A stretch of DNA of 64,000 nucleotides from Ruminococcus sp. GTDB taxonomy: Bacteria; Bacillota; Clostridia; Oscillospirales; Ruminococcaceae. Shown here one piece after another: positions 6,379-13,619 of this stretch; the first letter of the stretch is position 1, and every line of letters starts with the position of its first letter. The stretch lies in contig JAGCWY010000106.1 in assembly GCA_017961625.1 (NCBI GenBank), forward strand, positions 16,061 through 80,060. Direction: 5' to 3'. The notes beneath the pieces were generated by a model. The model was given only the letters and a program-made list of their open reading frames with translations. It was not told where the DNA came from and made no database searches. The position numbers were made by a program, and so were the translations under genes.

Positions 6379-9054
6379 ATGAAAAAAACGAGAAATAATA
6401 CTGTAAAGAGAATCATTGCAAGCGCTCTTTCAGCGGTCTCTGTAGCTGCTTACTCGATACCTGCAGGCACAGGATTTTTCGCTGCTAAAACAGTACTTAC
6501 AGCAAACGCTGAATGCAATGCGATGGAGTGCATATTCTGCTCTGGACCTGTAAGGAACAATACCGCCGGCATCATTAACATCTATTATGAGGGCAAGGAG
6601 AATCCCTTAGAATTATCACCCGGCGAAGAGAGCTATCTGAACGGTGAGATAATAAAAATAGTTTCAGACGACGAACTCGTATTTCCTGCTGAGTGGGATG
6701 GTATTCCCAGCGCGACAAGCAAGGTATTCAGCGATAAAAAATATGTATACACCTTCGAGACAGGCGAATACAACACAGAGGAGTATCATTTCAGCAATGT
6801 GGCTGCGTTCAGAAGCGCAAAGGCTGCTTCCGACAACGGCGACGGCACACATTCTTCAGGCTTTGCTCACAGCATGATGGGAGCTTCCGATTGTACTATA
6901 AGTGTAAAGTCCAGTGGGGCTAACAAGTTTGTTTACAATGAGGCAAACGGCTTCTGGATAAATGACAACCGCCAGCAGGACAGCACCGAGGCTGTTACTT
7001 CATGGAGCGTAAGTGTGCCCTCAGGAAGAGACCTGTACCTACAGTTCCTTTTATCCTCTGAGGAGCACGTAGACAAGCTTAATATCAAGATTGACGGAAT
7101 AGATGTATATGTCGGAAAGGCAATGGGCTCTGGCGGATTCGTAAGAATCCCCTCCGGCAACCATACTCTTACAGCTAGCTATACCAAGGATGAGAGTGAT
7201 TCAGAAGGATACGATTCTGCATACCTCAGATTTACGGATCACTGCATAGACTGCGGTTTCTCAGACGCAAAGAATATTGTGCTTCTTGAAAGCGGCATAA
7301 CAAACTATACCTTTGTTGGCGCAGAGAAGAATGAGGATACCTTCTACGGAGAGGCTCAGGAGGGCTATTGGACAGGCAGGAACTTTACAATTTACTCCAA
7401 TACACTTCTTTCGATAATCGACAAGGCAACACAGAGGGAGAGACCCGAGGGTGTAACAGTCAAGAGAGAGTACCTCTACGACGACTTCACATTCAACGGC
7501 GTTGCTTACAAGTATAAAATGGAAGTAGATATAGACCCTGAGATCAGCGGTATCTATGAGATACAGACAGACGAGGCTCAGCTTCAGATCATACCCAAGA
7601 AGGACTTCTACTACGACGGAGTTATCGAGCAGAGCGATTTTGAATTAAAGCTTGCTGACTGCTACAATGAGGAGGAGCAGGAATTCTTTGCGGATATGTG
7701 CGGAAGAAATCCCAAGATATACTATTATGTTGATAATTCACTTTCCTCCACACGTACAGTGGAATTCAGGTTCCAGATATACAGATTTAGCGGTGCTAGA
7801 AAGCAGCACTTCTTTGATATCGGTCTTTCCGATGAGCTGTACGGCATAACTGAGGTAAATATCAAGGAGCGCGAGGTAGCGGTAACTCCCGAGGTACATA
7901 ACATCTCTTACGGCGAGGCTGCTTATCCTATCACCTACAGCCTTGAAGCTCAGAACGGCGAAAGAGGAGTGCTCGACAAGGACGCTGACATGTATTCCAC
8001 AGGCCTTGAGGTGGATCATATCGTTTATGTGAACGAGAACGGTACAAAGTTTGAAGGCAACAATCCCGAACCCGGCATTTACAAGCCACGTTGGGAGGGT
8101 AGCTCATACATTGGAACATATCACTTCTCACTGGCTGAGAACGCTCCTTCTATCACTGTTTACAAAAAGTCAGAGGTATCTGCTGCAAGCGCAACGATAA
8201 AGACTGTATCAGTTACCTTTGGCGGTAGTCTTGGTCTCAACTATTATGTGGAGCTTAGCAGTGCCCTCAAGAAGGATACAGCTGCTTATGCAGAGTATAA
8301 CATAGACGGCGTTACAAAGAGACAGCTCATTTCCGAAACTGCTGTTTTCGACGGACAGAACCAGTTTACCTGTCCTATTTACGCTACACAGGTAGATGAC
8401 AATATCAATTTCCGCATAGTAAGCGGCACCGGCGAGTTGTATGCTCTCCTTTCGAGCAAGGGCGCAGATCTTACTTCAAGTGGCTTCAATTACTCAGTAG
8501 GTCAGTACTTTGAAGCTACAAAGAGCAGCTCAAACGAAAAAATGGCAGCTCTTTCTGCTGCTTCTATTGATTACGGCGCAGCTGTAAAGAACTATTTTGA
8601 CAAGAATGCAAACAAGAACGTAAGCAGCGATGTTACGGCAGTAAGTACAGACGTTTTCGAGGCTTACAGGGCTTCTCAGGCAGGCACAAAGCCAGCTGGC
8701 GTAGACGGCATCAGTCTTTCAGTAGTATTCGCAGATGATAATTCGCTGAGACTTTACTACAATTACGCCGAGGGAGCAGACCCTTATAAGTATACATACT
8801 ACATTGGCGATACAGAGGCAAATCTCAGGAAGAACGGAACAGAGTACTACCTTGAGGTCAAGAATATCTCGTCAAATATGCTCGATAAGGAGCACACATT
8901 CTCAGTTACAGACGGTACAGATACCTATACTGTAACAGCTAGCGTTCTTTCCTACGCAAGAGCTTTTGCAAATATGGACGATACAAACAAGCAGACACTT
9001 GCTAAGGCTATATATCTTTATAATCAGAAAGCAATAGCTTATGCTGCTAAGTAA
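6379..9054 (+). CDS. Large secreted protein, function unknown
   Basis: 891 aa. A basic N-terminus and hydrophobic segment ending near TVLTANAE give a Sec signal peptide of about 45 residues. The mature N-terminus has three Cys within about 12 residues (CNAMECIFC). The middle is rich in Tyr, Asp and Glu and looks like beta-sandwich repeats. The last about 280 residues (from SVTFGGSLGLNYYVEL) form a module I associate with secreted ruminococcal proteins, with no known function. No dockerin, sortase or hydrolase motif is seen. GGGAGG lies 12 nt before the ATG, a long spacing. The gene ends 22 nt before the small peptide gene, so it is probably in that operon and may be a partner or target of the peptide system. 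Confidence 0.75.
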   Translation: MKKTRNNTVKRIIASALSAVSVAAYSIPAGTGFFAAKTVLTANAECNAMECIFCSGPVRNNTAGIINIYYEGKENPLELSPGEESYLNGEIIKIVSDDELVFPAEWDGIPSATSKVFSDKKYVYTFETGEYNTEEYHFSNVAAFRSAKAASDNGDGTHSSGFAHSMMGASDCTISVKSSGANKFVYNEANGFWINDNRQQDSTEAVTSWSVSVPSGRDLYLQFLLSSEEHVDKLNIKIDGIDVYVGKAMGSGGFVRIPSGNHTLTASYTKDESDSEGYDSAYLRFTDHCIDCGFSDAKNIVLLESGITNYTFVGAEKNEDTFYGEAQEGYWTGRNFTIYSNTLLSIIDKATQRERPEGVTVKREYLYDDFTFNGVAYKYKMEVDIDPEISGIYEIQTDEAQLQIIPKKDFYYDGVIEQSDFELKLADCYNEEEQEFFADMCGRNPKIYYYVDNSLSSTRTVEFRFQIYRFSGARKQHFFDIGLSDELYGITEVNIKEREVAVTPEVHNISYGEAAYPITYSLEAQNGERGVLDKDADMYSTGLEVDHIVYVNENGTKFEGNNPEPGIYKPRWEGSSYIGTYHFSLAENAPSITVYKKSEVSAASATIKTVSVTFGGSLGLNYYVELSSALKKDTAAYAEYNIDGVTKRQLISETAVFDGQNQFTCPIYATQVDDNINFRIVSGTGELYALLSSKGADLTSSGFNYSVGQYFEATKSSSNEKMAALSAASIDYGAAVKNYFDKNANKNVSSDVTAVSTDVFEAYRASQAGTKPAGVDGISLSVVFADDNSLRLYYNYAEGADPYKYTYYIGDTEANLRKNGTEYYLEVKNISSNMLDKEHTFSVTDGTDTYTVTASVLSYARAFANMDDTNKQTLAKAIYLYNQKAIAYAAK

Positions 9055-9076
9055 TTATTGAAAGAAGGTGTAACAA

Positions 9077-9181
9077 ATGGAAAAGTATATCCAGCCTGTT
9101 CTTGACGTTGTAGCATTCGATGCAGAAGACGTTATCACAGTAAGCCCTCCGGTGGGCGAGCAAGTTGATCCGTTCAAATGA
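9077..9181 (+). CDS. 34-residue precursor-like peptide
   Basis: A 34-codon gene starting at the ATG 9077, with AAGGTG 6 nt upstream. The peptide begins MEKYIQP, has an acidic centre AFDAEDVIT and ends QVDPFK. A conserved-looking leader (aromatic, Pro, hydrophobic, then acidic EDVIT) with a short tail is the layout of RiPP-type precursors. I recall similar Tyr-Pro...EDVIT peptides as common in Clostridia, but with no assigned role. It is followed by a strong hairpin and then a PqqD-like protein, a kinase-like protein, a SipW-type protease and an ABC exporter. The tail matches the end of the downstream lipoprotein ([VI]DPF[KE]). There is no Cys, Ser occurs once, and no classical modifying enzyme is nearby, so the final product is unclear. 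Confidence 0.68.
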   Translation: MEKYIQPVLDVVAFDAEDVITVSPPVGEQVDPFK

Positions 9182-9207
9182 TCGGACCTGACACACTAAG
9201 GTTATGT

Positions 9208-9247
9208 ATAAAGAGGCACCATTCCGGACGGAGCGGTGCTTCTTTAT
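9208..9247 (+). terminator. Strong hairpin after the peptide gene
   Basis: A 13-bp stem (ATAAAGAGGCACC at 9208-9220 with GGTGCTTCTTTAT at 9235-9247, one G-T pair) sits between the peptide gene and the lipoprotein gene. The T-run is weak, so it may act as a partial terminator or mRNA stabiliser that raises peptide over downstream genes. A second hairpin (CTGCCC/GGGCAG) lies at about 9268-9288. Confidence 0.6.
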
Positions 9248-9309
9248 AATAAGCGCGTGCTCACTCTGCCCTTCCTGAACGGGCAGACATCAATAAATGA
9301 GGCTGAAAA

Positions 9310-9615
9310 ATGAAAAGGATAATTATGACCGCTCTTGCTGCGGCACTGTTGATGACAGGCTGCGATACTGTAAGGGGAGATACCGGAGACAGCGCAGATG
9401 AAGCTTCTTCTGTGATCGTGACAGAGACGCAGACAGCTGAGGTCTCCGAGACTGTTACTACGGTTGCTGTGACGTCTTTCACGGTAAAGGAAACGGCTGT
9501 AGAAAAAGAGACGGCTGAGATAAATACAGATACTACTGCTCCTAAGGAAGCCGTGACTGCTGAAAGCGAGGATGCGGCGGAACCTGAGGGAGCAAGGATA
9601 GACCCGTTTGAATAA
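9310..9615 (+). CDS. Small Thr/Glu-rich lipoprotein ending IDPFE
   Basis: 101 aa. Signal peptide with lipobox LMTGC, so Cys18 would be lipidated. The rest is a low-complexity stretch of Thr, Val, Glu and Ala with no fold signal. Its last residues RIDPFE closely match the end of the 34-aa peptide upstream (QVDPFK). A weak GAGG precedes the ATG. The kinase-like gene begins 27 nt downstream. It could be a surface-displayed product or an immunity or carrier protein of the same system. This is inference from position and the shared tail. Confidence 0.6.
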   Translation: MKRIIMTALAAALLMTGCDTVRGDTGDSADEASSVIVTETQTAEVSETVTTVAVTSFTVKETAVEKETAEINTDTTAPKEAVTAESEDAAEPEGARIDPFE

Positions 9616-9642
9616 CGCTTATACATCTATGGAGCAGGGAAT

Positions 9643-10377
9643 ATGTTTAAAGGGAAATATAAATTTGCTGACAGAATCGTCGAGGTAAACTCGATGTACG
9701 AAGAGGTACATAGCTACTGCCTGGAATACTCATCTGACGATGCTCCCGATTTTTCAGTCAGTACAACTCAGGAGGACATAGACTTTGAATATCAGCGTGA
9801 GCTGAGATGTGCGGTTGCCGAGGGACGTGAGCCAATTGCTGCCACCGACGAATATCGGGAGGAGCTTGCAGTATACCGCAAAATAGCTGAGAGAATGCCG
9901 GACTATGATACTGTATTGTTCCATGGCTCGGCTATATCAGTTGACGGACAGTGCTTCCTGTTCACGGCAAAGTCTGGAACCGGAAAGTCTACTCATACAA
10001 GGCTGTGGCGTGAGTATTTCGGCGATAAGGCTGTAATGGTGAACGACGACAAGCCATTGATAAGGATAACGAACGGCGGAGCTGTGATCTATGGTACTCC
10101 GTATAACGGGAAGCACAGGCTCGGCTGCAATATATCGGTGCCGCTTAAAGCTGTCTGTATACTTGCCCGTGGCAGTGAGAACAGGATAACAAGGATAACA
10201 AAGTCCGAAGCTTATCCCATGCTCGTTCAACAGGTATACCGTCCCCAGAGCCCAGTGCAGCTGGCAAAGACTCTCAGGCTCATAGACCAGCTTGCTGCAG
10301 GAACGGGTCTGTTCAGACTGGAATGCAATATGGATATTAAAGCGGCTGAGGTCGCATATAATGGTATGAAAGGGTGA
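9643..10377 (+). CDS. HPr-kinase-like P-loop protein of a peptide gene cluster
   Basis: 244 aa. The Walker A motif AKSGTGKST lies near residue 108, followed by THTRLW, and VNDDKPLI (about residue 130) supplies the acidic pair. This is the C-terminal fold of HPr kinase/phosphorylase, here without the HPr-specific N-domain. Such stand-alone HprK-like proteins occur in lasso-peptide and other RiPP loci, where some phosphorylate the precursor, and also in clusters with PqqD and S24/S26 peptidases. The gene begins 27 nt after the lipoprotein and its stop overlaps the alternative GTG start of the PqqD-like gene. Substrate unknown. Confidence 0.78.
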   Translation: MFKGKYKFADRIVEVNSMYEEVHSYCLEYSSDDAPDFSVSTTQEDIDFEYQRELRCAVAEGREPIAATDEYREELAVYRKIAERMPDYDTVLFHGSAISVDGQCFLFTAKSGTGKSTHTRLWREYFGDKAVMVNDDKPLIRITNGGAVIYGTPYNGKHRLGCNISVPLKAVCILARGSENRITRITKSEAYPMLVQQVYRPQSPVQLAKTLRLIDQLAAGTGLFRLECNMDIKAAEVAYNGMKG

Positions 10378-10382
10378 AAACC

Positions 10383-10643
10383 ATGAAACTCAACAAAGGA
10401 TTCATAACACATGACGACGGTAGCGAAAAGCTTCTTGTCTCTACAGGCACTTCAAAATTTTCGGGACTTGTAAGAAGTAACGAAACAGCAGGCTTTATTA
10501 TCGGCTGCCTTGAAAATGACACAACTGAGGCTGAGATAGTCGCTAAAATGCAGAAGAAGTACGACGGCCCGAAAGAAGCTATGGAGCGCGATGTGAAAAA
10601 CATTATCGCTCAACTCAGGAAAATTGGGGCTATAGACGACTGA
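10383..10643 (+). CDS. PqqD-family protein (RiPP recognition element-like)
   Basis: 86 aa from the ATG at 10383, which has AAAGGG 8 nt upstream. A GTG at 10374 would add three residues. The sequence fits the PqqD winged-helix family: an N-terminal beta hairpin (KGFITHD...EKLLVSTG), NETAGFIIGCLENDTTEAEIV, then a C-terminal helix DVKNIIAQLRKIGAI. PqqD-like domains bind leader peptides of RiPP precursors and deliver them to enzymes. Here the likely ligand is the 34-aa peptide at 9077. The stop codon overlaps the start of the peptidase gene (TGATG). Confidence 0.78.
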   Translation: MKLNKGFITHDDGSEKLLVSTGTSKFSGLVRSNETAGFIIGCLENDTTEAEIVAKMQKKYDGPKEAMERDVKNIIAQLRKIGAIDD

Positions 10644-11068
10644 TGGGCAGGGCGCAGCTAGAACAGCTTGAAAAGCACGGAAGCTATCTGAGCGTTCCCA
10701 GCGGTATAAGTATGCGTCCTATGATACGCGGAGGACGCGACGCCGTACTTGTAAAAAAGCTGACGAAAAGACCAAAGAGATATGATCTAGTGATGTATGT
10801 TCGACCGGATATGCAGGGCGTGATACACCGGGTGGTCCGTTATGAAAACGGCAGGTATATTATAATCGGAGATAACTGCTGGCAGTTCGAACGGGTGAGC
10901 CCGGAGCAGATAAAGGGCATAGTCACCGAGTTCTGCCGTAAAGGAAAATGGCACAGAATCGACGAGACACTATACAGGCTCTATGTTCATGTATGGGTAG
11001 ACTTCCTCTTCGTCAAGCGGCCGCTGTTTTATGTCCGCGATAAGCTCAGGAGGCTGATAAAGCGATGA
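10643..11068 (+). CDS. S26-type signal-peptidase-like protease (SipW-like dyad)
   Basis: 141 aa. SGISMRPM carries the catalytic Ser23 of S24/S26 peptidases. GVIHRVV supplies His62 where SPase I has Lys, the pattern of ER/SipW-type signal peptidases. GDNC (about 75-78) is the conserved box E. No clear N-terminal membrane anchor is visible, unlike true signal peptidases, so it is probably a dedicated protease in the cluster, for example for leader removal. Its ATG overlaps the PqqD-like stop and its stop overlaps the transporter start (ATGA), indicating translational coupling. Confidence 0.78.
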   Translation: MGRAQLEQLEKHGSYLSVPSGISMRPMIRGGRDAVLVKKLTKRPKRYDLVMYVRPDMQGVIHRVVRYENGRYIIIGDNCWQFERVSPEQIKGIVTEFCRKGKWHRIDETLYRLYVHVWVDFLFVKRPLFYVRDKLRRLIKR

Positions 11069-12777
11069 AGAGGAACGCGGTAAAATGGCTCTGTGACGTG
11101 ACCGGAAGGAAAAAATGGGGCATAGTTGGGCTTATGGCTTTGAATGCTCTACACGGCGCTAGCGGAGTTCTTTATGCGCTGTTCCTGCGCAATATAGTTG
11201 ACTGTGCAGCCGGAAGAGACCGGAGCGGATTCCTGTCGAATGTGTTGTTTATACTTCTTCTCGTAGCCGCACAGGTGACGATAAGGGCTGTGATACGCTG
11301 GCTGGAGGAGTATATTCGCTCATCTCTTGAAAACCTCTTCAAGAAGCGGCTGCTGGACAATATCCTGAAAAAGGATTTCGGAACCGTCAGCGCGGTACAC
11401 TCAGGAGAGTGGCTTAACCGCTTCACCAATGACGCGGTGGTCGTGGCACAGAGCGGCGTTGAGATACTTCCCGGACTTGCCGGCATGACAGTAAAGCTTA
11501 TAAGCGCCATTGCCATGATGGTATTCCTCGATTACCGTGTAACTCTCGTGCTGTTGCCTGTCGGTGCAGTGCTCATAATTGCCACCTATGGGTTCCGCAG
11601 TGTGCTGAAAAGGCTTCACAAGAACATACAGGAGAAGGACGGAAAACTCCGAGTATTCCTTCAGGAGCGCCTCGGCAGCATGCTGATGATACGCTCTTTT
11701 GCGGCTGAAGAACAGACCAAAAGTGAAGCTGACGAGAAAATGGCAGATCACCAAAAGGCTAGAATGAAGAGGATACGATTCTCGAATATCTGCAATATAG
11801 GCTTTCAGGCAGGTATGCAGGGAATGTATGCAGGCGGCGTCATATACTGCGGCTACGGCATACTTACAGGAGCTATAAGCTATGGTACCCTGACTGCAAT
11901 AACTCAGCTGATAGCTCAGATACAATCTCCCTTTGCTAATATCACAGGTTATCTTCCTCGATTTTACGCTATGACGGCAAGTGCGGAGCGTCTCATGGAG
12001 ATAGAGGAGTTTGAGAACGATTCCGAGGCTGTTCCGATGAATATCGGTGAAATACAGGAATACTACCGCAGCAGTTTCTGTGCCCTGGGGCTTGACAGCG
12101 CAGAATTTGCCTATTATCCCTCAGTAGACAGCGCTCGTCGCATGAGCAAGGACGAAATGCCGGTAGTGCTCAAAAATATCAGTGTTGAGATTAAAAAGGG
12201 AAAGTATACAGCCTTCACGGGGTACAGCGGCTGCGGAAAATCCACGGTGCTCAAGTTGCTTATGTGTATATACAAGCTGGACGGCGGAAGAAGATATATC
12301 ACTGATATATCTGGAGATACAGAGGAATTGACCGCAAAATTCCACCGTCTCTTCGCTTATGTACCGCAGGGCAATCAGCTTATGAGTGGAACTATCCGTG
12401 AGGTGGTGAGCTTTGCCGACCGTTCAGGAATGAACGACGGAGAGCGGATAAACAAGGCTTTGAAAATAGCCTGCGCTGAGGAATTCATCAGTGAGCTTGA
12501 GGAGGGCGTTGATACACTTCTCGGCGAGCGCGGAACAGGTCTCTCGGAGGGACAGATGCAGCGTTTAGCCATTGCTAGGGCTGTATATTCTGAGTGTCCG
12601 GTTCTGCTTCTTGACGAAGCTACTAGCGCTCTTGACGAAATTACCGAAAGAAAAGTGCTTGAGAATCTTAAAAGTATGACCGACAAGACGGTCGTAATAG
12701 TCACTCACCGCCCTGCTGCACTGGAGATATGCGACAGGATACTGCGGTTTACCGAAAACGGAGTGGAGGAGCAGTAA
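11065..12777 (+). CDS. ABC exporter, fused permease and ATPase
   Basis: 570 aa. An N-terminal six-helix exporter domain (about residues 20-310) is followed by an ATPase domain with Walker A GYSGCGKST (about 388), signature LSEGQMQRLAIARA (about 493) and Walker B VLLLDEATSALD (about 513). No N-terminal C39 peptidase domain is present, so processing would be left to the S26-like protease encoded just upstream. It probably exports the mature peptide as a homodimer. It is the last gene of the run; a promoter for the next cluster starts about 110 nt downstream. Confidence 0.88.
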   Translation: MKRNAVKWLCDVTGRKKWGIVGLMALNALHGASGVLYALFLRNIVDCAAGRDRSGFLSNVLFILLLVAAQVTIRAVIRWLEEYIRSSLENLFKKRLLDNILKKDFGTVSAVHSGEWLNRFTNDAVVVAQSGVEILPGLAGMTVKLISAIAMMVFLDYRVTLVLLPVGAVLIIATYGFRSVLKRLHKNIQEKDGKLRVFLQERLGSMLMIRSFAAEEQTKSEADEKMADHQKARMKRIRFSNICNIGFQAGMQGMYAGGVIYCGYGILTGAISYGTLTAITQLIAQIQSPFANITGYLPRFYAMTASAERLMEIEEFENDSEAVPMNIGEIQEYYRSSFCALGLDSAEFAYYPSVDSARRMSKDEMPVVLKNISVEIKKGKYTAFTGYSGCGKSTVLKLLMCIYKLDGGRRYITDISGDTEELTAKFHRLFAYVPQGNQLMSGTIREVVSFADRSGMNDGERINKALKIACAEEFISELEEGVDTLLGERGTGLSEGQMQRLAIARAVYSECPVLLLDEATSALDEITERKVLENLKSMTDKTVVIVTHRPAALEICDRILRFTENGVEEQ

Positions 12778-13127
12778 AAGCCTTTCCGCCAGGCACAAAC
12801 GGGCAGCTTTCTCTGTTCCTTCACACCGTGAAATGAAATATACTACAAAAATGGGCAATCGTGCGCAGAAACCGCAAATTTTACCTTGACATTGTATAGC
12901 TCCTAAATGTATAATTAAAAGGTATGGTTACTGAAAGGGAAATACATCACCGTAATATATTGCACTCAATATCAACAATATCTGACAGAAAAACTTACAA
13001 GGATACGGATTTTCAGGATACTGTTTTTTTGCAGGCTGATATGAGCAGCTTTACATAGGATGCTTATATGGGCTTGCTGACCGGGTTTAGGCTTCCCGGT
13101 GAATAAGCAAACGAAGAGGAGATAGGT
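12778..13127. other. Gap of 350 nt with the polysaccharide-cluster promoter and leader
   Basis: It holds a promoter (12886-12915) and a leader of about 200 nt. The leader has a hairpin ACCGGG/CCCGGT (13080-13100) shortly before the GAGGAG of the first cluster gene. No reading frame of note was found. Confidence 0.6.
12886..12915 (+). promoter_or_regulatory. Promoter of the polysaccharide cluster
   Basis: A perfect TTGACA (12886-12891) and a perfect TATAAT (12910-12915), 18 bp apart. No other convincing promoter was seen before 22 kb, so the cluster may be one long transcript. Confidence 0.82.
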
Positions 13128-13619
13128 ATGCGTAAGCTATTGATCTTGGGCGCAGGGCAGTACGGTATGGTCGCAAAGGAGATCGCCGAGTCAACGGGTA
13201 ATTACGACGACGTCGCTTTTCTTGACGACAGTAACCCGGCAGCTATCGGAGCGCTGTTTGAATACGAAAGGTTCAGACAGGAATTCGGTTGTGCTGTAGC
13301 AGCTATTGGTAACTCTGAAATGCGTATGCGGCTTATCGGCAGGCTGACATTCGCAGGATACGAGGTGCCTGCTCTTATACACCCAAGAGCTTATGTATCG
13401 CCTTCTGCTGTTATCGGAATGGGCTCGTTCATCGAGCCTATGGCAGTAGTACATACGGATTCGTCGGTCGGAAGAGGCTGTATCATATCAGCGGGTACGG
13501 TCATAAACCATAATGCGGTCATCGGTGACGGCTGTCATCTCAACTGCGGCACTGTTGTAAGGTCGGCAGCGTCGGTGGCGGCAGGAACTACTTCCGGCTA
13601 CGGAGAGATAGTAGGATGA
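13128..13619 (+). CDS. PglD/NeuD-type sugar O/N-acyltransferase
   Basis: 163 aa. The N-terminal half has the nucleotide-sugar-binding Rossmann start LLILGAGQYG. The C-terminal half is a left-handed beta helix of hexapeptide turns (about residues 88-160: AYVSPSAVIGMGSFIEPMAV, VIGDGCHLNCG). This is the PglD/NeuD architecture, acyl-CoA dependent transfer to an amino or hydroxyl group of a nucleotide sugar. It is about 40 residues shorter than usual, with the last turns missing. GAGGAG precedes the ATG. First gene of the cluster; the next overlaps it by 4 nt. Confidence 0.8.
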   Translation: MRKLLILGAGQYGMVAKEIAESTGNYDDVAFLDDSNPAAIGALFEYERFRQEFGCAVAAIGNSEMRMRLIGRLTFAGYEVPALIHPRAYVSPSAVIGMGSFIEPMAVVHTDSSVGRGCIISAGTVINHNAVIGDGCHLNCGTVVRSAASVAAGTTSGYGEIVG

